This document shows, one piece after another, positions 48,472-58,160 of a stretch of 64,000 bases of DNA. The first letter of the stretch is position 1; every line of letters starts with the position of its first letter. The stretch spans positions 142,764 through 206,763 of the forward strand of contig JAKOGH010000637.1 in the NCBI GenBank assembly GCA_024811115.1, read 5' to 3'. The stretch comes from Terana coerulea (lineage: Eukaryota > Basidiomycota > Agaricomycetes > Polyporales > Phanerochaetaceae). The position numbers and the translations under genes are program-made. The notes beneath the pieces were generated by a model, which did no database searches, was not told the DNA's origin, and saw nothing but the letters and a program-made list of their open reading frames with translations.

Positions 48472-49079
48472 GCCTTACATTTCGGACATATGCACCAGAC
48501 GAAGGATGTTCGCTGTTAGCGCAGCAGTATTTTGTATTTGACGCCGTAGTCGACTGGTATCGGTGATCAGTTTAATAGTAGCGACGACATGGCTCGCTGA
48601 GGAGCTCATTTATGCCAATTTCCACCGTGTGCATTCGAGTGAAAGAGCTTACCAGCCGTTGGGTACGACTTTCCTCAGGACTTTTATATGGCATTCACGC
48701 TTTCAACCTTTGCATGGTACAATCAAATTTATTTCGCTGCCTGTCCCTCATTCTGTAGTTCGCTAACAATCACCGGCTAAGATCCTCGGGGCAGAGCGCC
48801 GAGAGGCATGGGAAATGCTGACATAAGCAACTGCAGTTGCAGATGCAACGCCACAAGTTAAAAGCGCCACATCACCTCTACCCTCCTCGCCTCAACCCGG
48901 AGTCGCCCACATACGTCCTTGCCTCGTATTCACCCCTCTCCGCTGCAGCTGCTGAGAAGTACACACATACTTACAACATCGCACCGCAGGTAAGTCGGAG
49001 CTTCTCTGCTAGACTCGGATATCGCTCGCCATTTGGCGCACATGTCGACATGCCACGACATCTACAGTGCGAACTGTAG

Positions 49080-49098
49080 CATCTTCACCATGAAGATG
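49080..49098. repeat. hairpin in unit B
   Basis: CATCTTCA-CCA-TGAAGATG is a perfect eight-base-arm inverted repeat. Its counterpart is at 45871-45889. Confidence 0.5.
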
Positions 49099-49883
49099 TG
49101 ATCATGCTGTCTACACGGCATACCGTTCCACTCGGAGGCCAAGCGCTGATCCCTGAATGAGCCGACGACGTTCTGTTGGGTTTTGCTCTCTACGAACACG
49201 GGCGGCACAGCGCTCGTGACCGCTTCAGGGTGTGGGATATCACCGCCGATAGATCATGCTGGCACCACCACAGATGTATGTTGCCGAGTTCTCTCTGTTA
49301 CATGCAAACTGTTTGGATCTATAACATATTGTTTTGCAGGTGTTGGAGGGCGTGGGCAGTGCTTATTCCCATCGGTCCGAGTTGTACGCTGAAGGTTTGC
49401 TGCGCCTCGACATCGCGCGCGATCCCAAGTGCCTGGGATTGCAAGTTGAACGCTATCATTAGAACGTTTGTGGCGCTCGCTGCCTCGGATGCGACAGTAG
49501 TTTCAACCCGAGTTGACCTTTATCATCACGTTTCTCATCCCCGCCTGATGTCCGCATCACTCCAACACCGGTCCTTCTTCGGTAAGCCGCCCTCGTATCT
49601 GTTGTTTACTTCTGAGAATGTTGATTTGTGCTGTTTCTACGTTTCAGTGCGTGTATCTCATAGTGCTTCTGCGATAGCCCCTGTAATCAAGCAGATGTAC
49701 CGGGCGTGAAAGAGACCAAGCCAAGACATGTTCTGGTCTCTCTTTACCATCCCTAAACAACATTAGTAGCTCAAAACATGCACCGGAATTGGACTTGCAG
49801 CGTTAAGTGCCGGGAGCATTGCTCGCCTTAAGTCAACAAGATGCCGTCAAGTGACAAGAACCTTACGGCAAACACAGTTGGCC

Positions 49884-49903
49884 GGGCGTGCATCAGCACG
49901 CCC
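49884..49903. promoter_or_regulatory. upstream palindrome, unit B
   Basis: GGGCGTGC-ATCA-GCACGCCC is a perfect palindrome with eight-base arms, followed by TCTTTTTT. It lies about 600 bases upstream of the gene 3 start, at the same relative place as in unit A. Confidence 0.4.
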
Positions 49904-50201
49904 TCTTTTTTCGTAACTTTTCTGCTTGTTGGAACTGTTCATCTGCGACGCCACATGTTGCCGCTCGCACTCAACGAGTGGGAAACAACTCAAGCGGCGC
50001 GCAACCTCTGATCTGAACGGAATACGATGCTGCACAGATGTGCTGTGTCAGGACACATCCCTGACGACACGCTGATTCTGCCATCTAGCCTATGCCTCGG
50101 CTGCGCGCGCCCGGACGTCACACTCATCCTCGTGCCGAGCAGCACTCAATATGCCGTGCAGAAGCTTGTTCGGCATGGCGGCGTGAAGTGGTGTTGACTG
50201 C

Positions 50202-50209
50202 TATAAAAG
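50202..50209 (+). promoter_or_regulatory. TATA box of repeat polyprotein gene 3
   Basis: TATAAAAG in the same conserved context as in gene 2, about 90 bases before the 5'-UTR intron. Confidence 0.65.
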
Positions 50210-50299
50210 CGATGGATGAATGGTCCAGAATCTTCAGCTCCTCAGCTCCAGGTTCTTTCTTTCAAGCCTCTTTCGTCCTCCAAGTTCAGGTGCTGGCTG

Positions 50300-50359
50300 G
50301 TCAGTAAATTACCTCGCCCTACGAGTGGTGTTGAAGCTAATTCATGCCTTTCTCTGTAG
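50300..50359 (+). other. 5'-UTR intron of repeat polyprotein gene 3
   Basis: The donor reads GTCAGTAA and the acceptor TCTCTGTAG before CCTGACTTG. It is homologous to the intron at 47074-47133. Confidence 0.6.
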
Positions 50360-50486
50360 CCTGACTTGTTTTTTATTGATCACCTTTACTTTTTCGATTT
50401 TACGACCAGTTCATCACTCTCCTTCACGTCAAATTCACGATCAACATCCTACACCTCTTTAATCTTTCCATAGTCCATATCCCGAA

Positions 50487-52050
50487 ATGTACACCCCCAA
50501 GGCTGTCGCTGCTCTTGCCGTTGTCGCGGCTGTGACCCCCTCTCTCGCTTACCCGTACGTCTTCCGCATCACCGTACACACAATGTCTAACTATGGTCCT
50601 TCCCCACAGAGTCCTGCCCTTCCTTGCCCGGGAGGATGCCGCACCGTCCAACAACGCGACCCAGTCCCACAACGAGACGATGGCGCAGTGCGGTGAGGTC
50701 CACATTCACCACCACCATCACCACCATCACCACCACGACAACGGGACGGAGGGCGCGAAGAACGAGACCTCGTCCCAGTCGACGACGCAGGACCAGGAGA
50801 ACGCCCGGATCCTGGACAGCGTCCTGGGGCCGGCTCCGAAGCGCCGCGGCGGCGCGCCGTCGCCACAGACGCAGCTGAACTGGGGTGACCTCACCAACGA
50901 GAAGGTCCTTACTGGCCTCTTCCGTCGCAAGGGTGGCGCTGCGGGCCCGCAGACGCAGCTCGAACTGGGGCGACCTCACCAACGAGAAGGTCCTGAACGG
51001 CCTCTTCGCTCCGGCTGCACCTGCCGCACCTGCCGCTCCCGCCGCTGCTGCTGCCCCCGCTGGTCCTGCCCCGATGCGTCGTGGCAAGGCGCCGTCGCCC
51101 CAAACGCAACTCAACTGGGGCGACCTCGAGAACGAGAAGGTCCTCGCCGGCCTCTTCCGTCGCAGGGGCGGCAACGCGGGACCGCAGACGCAGCTGAACT
51201 GGGGAGACCTGACCAACGAGAAGGTGCTCAACGGCCTTTTCGCCCAGGCCGCGCCTGCCGCGGCCGCTGCCCCTGCTGGTCCCGCCACGCCCGCCGCCCC
51301 TGCCCCCATGCGTCGCGGCAAGGCGCCGTCGTCGCAGACACAGCTCAACTGGGGCGACCTCGAGAATGAGAAGGTCCTTTCCGGCCTCTTCCGCCGCAAG
51401 GGTGGCAACGCGGGGCCGCAGACGCAGCTGAACTGGGGCGATCTCACCAACGAGAAGGTCCTGAACGGCCTCTTCGCGCCCGCCTGCCGCGCCCATTGCG
51501 CCCACCGGCCCTGCTCCCATGCGCCGTGGCGGTCCGTCGCCCCAAACCCAGCTCAACTGGGGTGATCTCACCAACGAGAAGGTGCTCAACGGTCTCTTCG
51601 CCCCCGCGGCACCCGCCGCGCCTGCCGGCCCCGCCCCGATGGGCCGCGGCAAGGCGCCGTCGCCCCAGACGCAGCTCGAACTGGGGCGACCTCGAGAACG
51701 AGAAGGTTCTCTCCGGCCTCTTCCGTCGCAAGGGCGGCAACGCGGGACCGCAGACGCAACTGAACTGGGGCGATCTTACCAACGAGAAGGTCCTGAACGG
51801 CCTCTTCGCCCCGGCTGCGCCTGCAGCACCTGCCGCGCCCGTTGCGCCCGCCGGCCCTGCTCCCATGCGCCGTGGCGGCGCGCCGTCGCCGCCGACGCAG
51901 CTCAACTGGGGCGACCTCACGAACGAGAAGGTTCTCACCGGGCTCTTCGCCCGTCTGTTCGAGTGAGTCCCTGCGCTATCTTCTCTCTGGTCCCCGTCGC
52001 TGACACGCCCTTCATCGTGCAGGGAGCGCAGCCTCGACGAGCTTGACTAA
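50487..52050 (+). CDS. Kex2-type repeat polyprotein 3, secreted peptide precursor, with local frame breaks
   Basis: ATG at 50487 opens a signal peptide (MYTPKAVAALAVVAAVTPSL) interrupted by an intron (50555-50609). The pro-region reads PVLPFLAREDAAPSNNATQS with N-glycosylation sites, then EVH and a run of ten His within VHIHHHHHHHHHHDNG, then ARILDSVLGPAPKRR. Ten motif units follow, largely alternating an ENEK form (QTQLNWGDLENEKVLAGLF) and a TNEK form (QTQLNWGDLTNEKVLNGLF), with RRKGGNAGP between paired units and Ala/Pro-rich linkers ending PMRRGKAPS between pairs. An intron (51963-52022) precedes the final exon, ending ERSLDELD. The frame moves by one base near 50958, 51480 and 51674, each in the same direction, so the end returns to the starting frame. 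Function unknown; inferred peptide precursor. Confidence 0.7.
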
Positions 52051-52330
52051 GCCTTGCATTTCAAATATATGCACGTGATGAAGGATGTTGGCAGAGCACA
52101 CTGTTGAATTTGACGCCGTAGTCGACTGGTATCGGTGATCAGTTTGATAACGACGACGTGGCTCGCTGAGGAGCTCATTTATACTTACCTCCACTGCGTG
52201 CATTAGAGGGATAGGACGTATAAGCTACTCTGGGTGATTTTCTGCTCGGTCCGTGTAAGTATGGCTTCGACGCTCGCTACCTTTGCATGGTAAGGACGAT
52301 TGAGCAATTCTCGCAGCCTGACCATGTTCC

Positions 52331-52534
52331 TCAAGTAATGTCATCTGCTGGGCTATAACGGATTAGCATTGAATAGCAACTTATACAGAAAAGACCTACA
52401 TGCAGACGTTCAGGCTTCCGTGACAGATACTACTCATTGTCACCGCGCCGCCTTTGCGGCGTCGGCCATCTGAAATGATGTCTCGATATGGAGCGTCTGA
52501 CAGGTAATCCGATGTTATCCGTGTTTTCTGCAAG
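52331..52534. other. short spacer, no gene recognised
   Basis: Sequence beyond the end of tandem unit B. No coherent gene was seen. Confidence 0.3.
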
Positions 52535-52882
52535 TTACCAGCAGCGAGTATCTCCAAGTCCACCGGCGTGAGGATCTCCGACCTCCTACAGCACTAGCTG
52601 GGCGCCTAGCGACAGCTTTGTGGCGTTGTGCGGAACCCCGACAGTGCAGATCAAATCTCGGGTTCGTCATTCATCGGACAGTGCTCCGTGATGGCGAACT
52701 CTGTGCCACCACGCCATGTCCAGATCCTCAGCGCCGCGTTTGCGCACTCGAGATTCTCGGAAACCAAGTAAATCAATACTACGCGATCGCAGCGTGACAA
52801 GGAATTTGAAGGGAAAACGACGACAACGCGCAATGGAACAACGGCGGCTCTCGAACATCTCGACAACACCTCAGTAGACCTG
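52535..52882. repeat. direct repeat, copy 1 (3' flank of the P450 gene)
   Basis: This stretch matches 63655-64000 in the same orientation, with high identity from CGACAGCTTTGTGGCGT onward. It lies just downstream of the P450 stop at 52951. Confidence 0.85.
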
Positions 52883-52950
52883 GTACCACCCCTTTGCAAA
52901 CCCCATCCGTGCCGCCACGCCCCTCCTCACCGACGGCATGTAAAGACACC

Positions 52951-54928
52951 TCAGACCCGCCGCTTGATGCCGACCGCGACGGAAATCGGCCGCCGGACGA
53001 ACGCCTCGTGCACCTCGAGCTGGCCACGCCCACGTCAGCACACCAGACCGCACAGAAACACCAACGGCACGGACCTTCTGGTTCGGGTCCCCGAGCACGA
53101 CGTCGTAGCGGTGGAAGACGGTCGCGACGGCGAGCACGAGCTCCATGTGCGCGAGGTTCCGGCCGATGCACGCCCTGCGTGCCCCCACGTCAGTCCAGAA
53201 GCACGCACACCGTCAACAGCGCACGACGCACCTCGGGCCCGTCGAGAACGGCGCAAAGCAGCGCGTCATCTGCGCACGGTCGCCGCGCGCCCACCGCCCG
53301 GGGTCATACGCCTCCACGTCCGCGCCCCACACCTCGGTGCGGCGGTGCAGCGCCCAGATCGGGCTGCTCACCTGCGCGCCCGCCGCGAACGCCGTGCCCG
53401 CGAGCGTGAGGCCGCCGTCGGGGACGGTGCGCGGGAGGCCGATGGCGACGGTCGAGTACAGGCGCAGGCCCTCGTTGACGCAGTCCGCGAGGAAGGGCAG
53501 GTGCTTGACGCGCTCCCACGGCGCGACGACGGCGGTGTGCGACGCGTCGGGCTCGACGGGCCCGAGGGCGGCGGCGAGCTCCGCCTGCAGCTGCGCCTGC
53601 ACCGCCGGCGCGCGCGCGAGGAAGTACGTGATCGCGGTCAGGGAGCTGTGCGGGCCCACGGCGGTCAGCATGCGGCGGCGTCCACGCAAAAAACAGGAGG
53701 GCGTACTTGGCGGTGGTGTCGGAGCCGGCGACCATGAGCGTGAGCGCCTCGCCGCTGAGCTCCTTCGGCTCGAGCTGCTGCCCGTGCTCGTCCTTCGCGT
53801 CGATGAGCTTGGAGAGGAAGTCGACGCGCGGGAGACGGCGGCGGCGAGCCGCGCGGCGACGGCGGCGACGGCCATGGTGCCGAGCACGACCTGCGAGCCC
53901 ATGGCTTTCTTGATCGAGGGAGCTGGCGCGCCCACGGGCGGGCGTAGGCGGGCAGGCAGCCGAGCAGGAAGACGATGGTGGTGGTCTCGTTCACGATCTG
54001 GACGGCGGGCGCGGTGGCGTGCTCGGCGGCGTAGTCCTCCTTGCCGTAGGCCGCCATGGCCGCCTTCCCGTCGCGCACGACCGGCGCGGCGTCCTCGCCC
54101 CTCTCGAGCATGCCGAACGGGTTCCCGAACGCCAGGTCGCCTGTGTCAGCCCCATGAGCACGACAGTTCACCTCGATTGGAGATTGTTTTATGCGTACCG
54201 ATGATGTCGAAGGTCAGGAAATTGTACCCTGGGGGAGTGTGAAGAGTGAGAGAGAAAGAGCAGATGGTCCTTATGGCCTACAGTTCTGCGCGTTGAACCA
54301 GACGCGGCCCTGCGCCGCCCGCCACGCGCACGCGCCGACGACGCCGCCCCTGTCCCGCGCGCCGGCGTCGCACAGGCCGTCCCAGCGCGCGAGCAGCAGG
54401 TGGATGTAGCGCCGGATGACGGGCTCGGCGTCCTGCAGGCTCTTGGCGGAGAACGCGTGGGCGATGTACTTGCGCTTGCGGGTGTGCTCGGCGCGCGAGC
54501 GCGTCGTGAACACGCTCGTCTCGTCGTCGTAGAGCACGAAGCCGCCGTACAGCTCGCCCTTGCGCGCACGCGACCCGTGGCCGTAGAGGGCGTGGAACGC
54601 GTCGGGGTCGTCGATCGAGACGTGGTCGTGGCCGACGCGCACGAAGGTCCCTGCACGGTGGTTCAGCGCTCATGGGTGTGCGAGGCGCATGGGGCCGGAC
54701 TGACCGTGTTTGCTTGTGCAAGTCGTGTATGGTGGGGCTGATCATGCCTCTGTAGCCGAGGGAGGCGTACCAGAGCGTCGTGAACTTGGCGAGGAAGGGG
54801 CCGCGGTAGCGCGACAGACCATAGGGATCGACGACATAGGGGACGATGTACCAGAGCACAACGGCCACGACGGGGACGGCAGCCCACAGCTTGGGGTCGA
54901 TGTCGTACAGGAATTGGGTGGCGGACAT
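52951..54928 (-). CDS. cytochrome P450, CYP53-like (benzoate 4-hydroxylase group), with frame breaks
   Basis: ATG at 54928 (MSATQFLYDIDPKLWAAVPV) gives an N-terminal membrane anchor (VVAVVLWYIVPYVV) and RYRGPFLAKFTTLWYASLGY. An in-frame upstream ATG also exists. Then come VRVGHDHVSIDDPDAFHALY, SRAEHTRKRKYIAHAFSAKS, DLAFGNPFGMLERG, the I-helix MVAGSDTTAKYALLFF, the K-helix ExxR in NEGLRLYSTVA, and the heme loop, rebuilt by splicing as FSTGPRACIGRNLAHMEL with the axial Cys. The last exon ends FVRRPISVAVGIKRRV at 52951. Block similarity fits the CYP53 family, whose known members hydroxylate benzoate. The frame breaks near 53930 and again near 53825, before the I-helix, so it is either a damaged gene or contains consensus errors. 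Confidence 0.72.
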
Positions 54929-56689
54929 GGTAGCACTGGGGGTGCTGCTCGACCCCATTCCCCGGTTTATAGGCCATGAGACTGACGCTGTGCCAGGAGG
55001 AAGCTCAGTTCCTGCCATCGTAGCTTGGCCGAGAACCCGCGCCCTTCTCCCGTGCCCATATCTGGTGTCCCGACGATGGAAGACCCTGGAGAAGGGTGCC
55101 AGGCATGGGAAGTGCAGGGGCTGCCGTAGCAGTGGGTGGGGGAGGACGGCGTGGTGGGCGTGGAGGAGCAGGCGCGGCGTCGATCGCGTCTTAGGGCTGC
55201 GTGGGCGTCTGCCGAGGATCGGCCGGGCGTGGCTTCGCCCTGTGCTGCACAATCGGTTCGAACTAAAAAGCGTCGTTGGGTGTGGTTGTGGCTAGTAATC
55301 GGGATCAAACTCTATTCTATGCGGGCAGGTGCAGGCAGCGGGGAGGACGTGCGCTGGACGTGCAGTGGACGCTGCCCCGACGCGTTCAGTCCTCGCGCAT
55401 CCTCATTGGCTGGCGCCATCCCATCACATCCCTCGCCCAGGCGCCCACTCTCAGGCTCTCTCATCCACCACCACCATCGACACTCGACGCCACTCCCAGC
55501 TCCAACTGGAGAATGGCGCAGCGGGTCAGTCAACACGTCCTGCGCTCGAGGAATGCATACTGACTGTCTGTATTCCACGTCGTATTCACCCTCTCTTCAG
55601 CATCCAGCTCGGCGGACGCATATCCGTCGTCTCACGGCGGACGGCGTGCCACCGTGTAGCCTGTAGGGATATTCGGTAAGCAAAGTTACTGGTAACGCAT
55701 AACTGGGTCACTAACTCTCTGCGCAGGTGCACCTTACTCGCCGGACGCCGTTCTGTTGCGTCAACGCATCATCGCCCACCCCAGAAGCTTCACAAGGCGA
55801 TAGGACCTCGGCCGGCGGAAAGCGATGTAGGGTCTGTGTCGATCGGACACGAGGTACGGCGGCTTCCCTGTCCCCAGCCCTTGGCGGAGGATGCCCATGC
55901 CCTTCATCCCAGAAAACAGTCTCTGGTGGCCGGAACTCGAAGTACCGTGTCAAAGCGAGACGGTCGCTCGACAAACCCTTCCGCGTGCCAAGACGACATC
56001 CGCGGCGGACGCACGCATCCGAGTAGGCGCACCGCTGACTCTCGGCAGCTTGTTCCGCCCAACCGCCTTGACATCGCGTAGATCGCGACGCGACCGTCTC
56101 GACCGTCACGGCGGCGTAGACCCCGGTCGGCGGAACCGCGCACGTCGTCTCGGCGCAGGCGCGGGCCCCCTCAGCGTCCTGTAGGCCTCGCTCGCGGGAT
56201 GTCGATATACGGTCGCATGGTCCAAGCGGTGACCCCAGGATATACGCCCGCGACGGCGGCCGAGCCCACTCTCTCTCAACTTGCAAAACCCAGTCGCAGA
56301 CCGCGCCTTGACGGCCGGGTCGCAATACGCCGTCTCGACGCGATCGCGGCGCCCTGGCCCTCGGCTGCGGGGCGCGGACACAGCGTGAGATGTCGTCAAA
56401 CAAGCACCACACGGCGTTGCGGGCCCATGTCATGGCCTCGACTGGCCGCGCATGCCATTGTGGATCCGCGTCGGCACCTGGTAGCGGGAACGCGATATAT
56501 CGTGTCAACGCCATCCGAGGCCCTCTGCGCCGCATGCCCTGGCTCCCCTTGCCGACGCTGGCAGGCCTCGCGTTGTCGCCGAACACGGCCCTGGCCTTCT
56601 CGACAGCCAGTGCGGCAGGCGCGACGCCGTCCGACCGCTTCGGCGTCGCATGTTCCCCCTCCACCGCGACGGGAAGCACGTACATCGTC
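54929..56689. other. GC-rich noncoding region upstream of the P450 gene
   Basis: Several long frames exist on both strands, but none resembles a protein and their codon content looks like GC-rich noise. It grades into the minisatellite at about 56.7 kb. Confidence 0.4.
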
Positions 56690-58160
56690 TCGGGGCCATA
56701 AGGGGTGTGCAGGGCGGTGCGAAAGCCTGCGTCGAGCCGACGCAGGCGGCGCGGGCTTGGTCCCTGCAGCGGATCGACAAGCTCCCGGAACGGGAGGCGT
56801 CGTTTGGACTCGAAAACGGATTTTCTAGGCGCCCACGAATTATCAGCACCGGAGCCTCGGAAACGCGGAAATCGGCGCACCTGGACCGTTTGCGACACAG
56901 CGCACGCGCCGCGCTTGCGCCTCTACACACTCGCACGCAGACGGCGACGGCGGTGACGCGGTCGGACGTGTGCAGACCATCTCGAGGGCGCTGGCAGCGA
57001 GAGCAGGGCGGGCCTGCGTCGGTGCGACGCAGGCGGCGAGGGCTTCATCCCAATAGCGGATCGACAAAATCCCGGAACGGGAGGTGTCATTTGGCTCGAC
57101 AGCGGATTTTCTAGGCGCCCACGGAATACCAGCACCGGAGCCTCGGAAACGCGGAAATCGGCGCACCTGGACCGTTTGTAACACAGCGCACGCTTGCGCC
57201 TCTACACACTCGCAAGCAGACGGCGACGACGGCAGGCGGTCGGACGTGTGCAGACCATCTCGAGGGCGCTGGCCAGCGGAGGCCTGCGTCGCTGCGACGC
57301 AGGCGGCGAGGGCTTTATCCCAGTAGCGGATCGACAAAATCCCGGAACGGGAGGTGTCATTTGGCTCGACAGCGGATTTTCTAGGCGCCCACGGAATGCC
57401 AGCACGGGAGCTTCGGGAAAGTAGTGGTCGCGTGCCTGAATCGCATGCACCGTCGCCGCCCGTCCTCTGCTTCCGCGCCGCCCGTGCGCCTGCGCGATGT
57501 GCCTCTCTCTGTGCGTAGGCGCCCCGGCTTTGAGGGCGATCGTCAACCCGGAACGGGATGCGTCGTTTGACTCCCTAATGGATTCTAGGCGCCCACTCGT
57601 CAGCACGGAGCGCGAAAACGCGGCCGCAAGTGAACCCTGGACACATGCAACCGTCGGCCTTTGCGCGCTCCGCACGCGGCCGCCGGCGCGTCGATGTCAA
57701 CGCCATCTCGAGGGCGTCGTGCGAGGGTCGCCCGCGCGGCGGCCAAGTGCCAGTAGCGGATCGACAAAATCCCGGAACGGGATGCGTCGTTTTGACTCGA
57801 AAATGGATCTTCTAGGCGCCCACGCAATGTCCGCACGGGAGCCGCGGAAACGCGGAACGTAGCGCACCTGAACCGTCCGCGATGTGGCGCGGACGTCGTC
57901 TGCCTGTCGCGCATGGTCTCCGCACGCACCCGTACGTCGGCGGCGGCAGGGGCATTGTCGATCACGTTCAACTCATCTTGAGGGCGCCGGACACCAGGGC
58001 GAGGAGGGCCTGCGTCGACGCGACGCAGGCGGCGCAGGCTGCATCCCGGTGGCGGATCGACAAACTCCCCCGAACGGGGTGCGTCGTTTTGGGTCGAAAA
58101 AGACTTCTCTAGGCGCCTGCACAACGTCAGCATTCCAGCGCTGCGAACACATGCAGCGGG
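56690..58160. repeat. GC-rich minisatellite, about six units of 205-300 bases
   Basis: Each unit contains a motif near TCCCGGAACGGGA (at 56783, 57070, 57340, about 57546, 57770 and about 58068), then GTCGTTT-like sequence, then TTTTCTAGGCGCCCAC-like sequence. Four units also carry the hairpin GCCTGCGTCG-nnn-CGACGCAGGC (starting 56725, 57012, 57282 and 58008) with loops AGC, GTG, CTG and ACG. The open frames through the array shift between units and do not look like protein. Confidence 0.8.

Larger units (their letters stand above)
45590..48780 (+). repeat. tandem segmental duplication, unit A
   Basis: This unit and the next (48785-52330) match in order along their whole length: a start block (GGCAGAGCGCCGAGA then CATGGGAAATGCTGACATAA), a hairpin, about 600 bases of noncoding sequence, a palindrome, the TATA box, 5'-UTR intron, repeat-protein gene and 3' flank (GACGCCGTAGTCGACTGGTA). 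Edges are approximate. Confidence 0.8.
48785..52330 (+). repeat. tandem segmental duplication, unit B
   Basis: Counterpart of 45590-48780. It is longer mainly because its repeat-protein gene has more motif units. Substitutions and small indels are frequent in the noncoding parts, so the duplication is not recent. Confidence 0.8.

Noticed and set aside
44277..51652. Long open frames antisense to the three repeat-peptide genes (for example 44277-44948 plus, 47362-48111 minus, 50587-51450 minus).
   Set aside because: They mirror the repeat units of the sense genes, lack signal peptides or family motifs, and arise because the GC-rich repeat happens to be free of stops in several frames.
47262..52050. 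Programmed ribosomal frameshifting in the repeat-peptide genes.
   Set aside because: The breaks lie at several sites without a slippery heptamer plus structure arrangement that I can see, and similar breaks occur in unrelated genes, so errors or mutations explain them better.
43798..52050. The repeat-peptide cluster as a ustiloxin-type cyclic peptide (RiPP) cluster.
   Set aside because: No UstYa-like (DUF3328), tyrosinase or methyltransferase gene is visible nearby, and the core peptide has no conserved Tyr or Cys. The P450 at 53 kb alone is not enough.
55711..56898. A 395-codon open frame on the minus strand in the region before the minisatellite.
   Set aside because: It runs into the minisatellite, has noise-like Arg/Ala/Pro composition and no recognisable domain, and neighbouring units put the same sequence in other frames.
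56690..58160. The hairpin followed by a CTAG-containing block as Helitron 3' ends.
   Set aside because: The distance from hairpin to CTAG is longer than the usual 10-12 bases, and no Rep/helicase gene or 5' TC end was seen.
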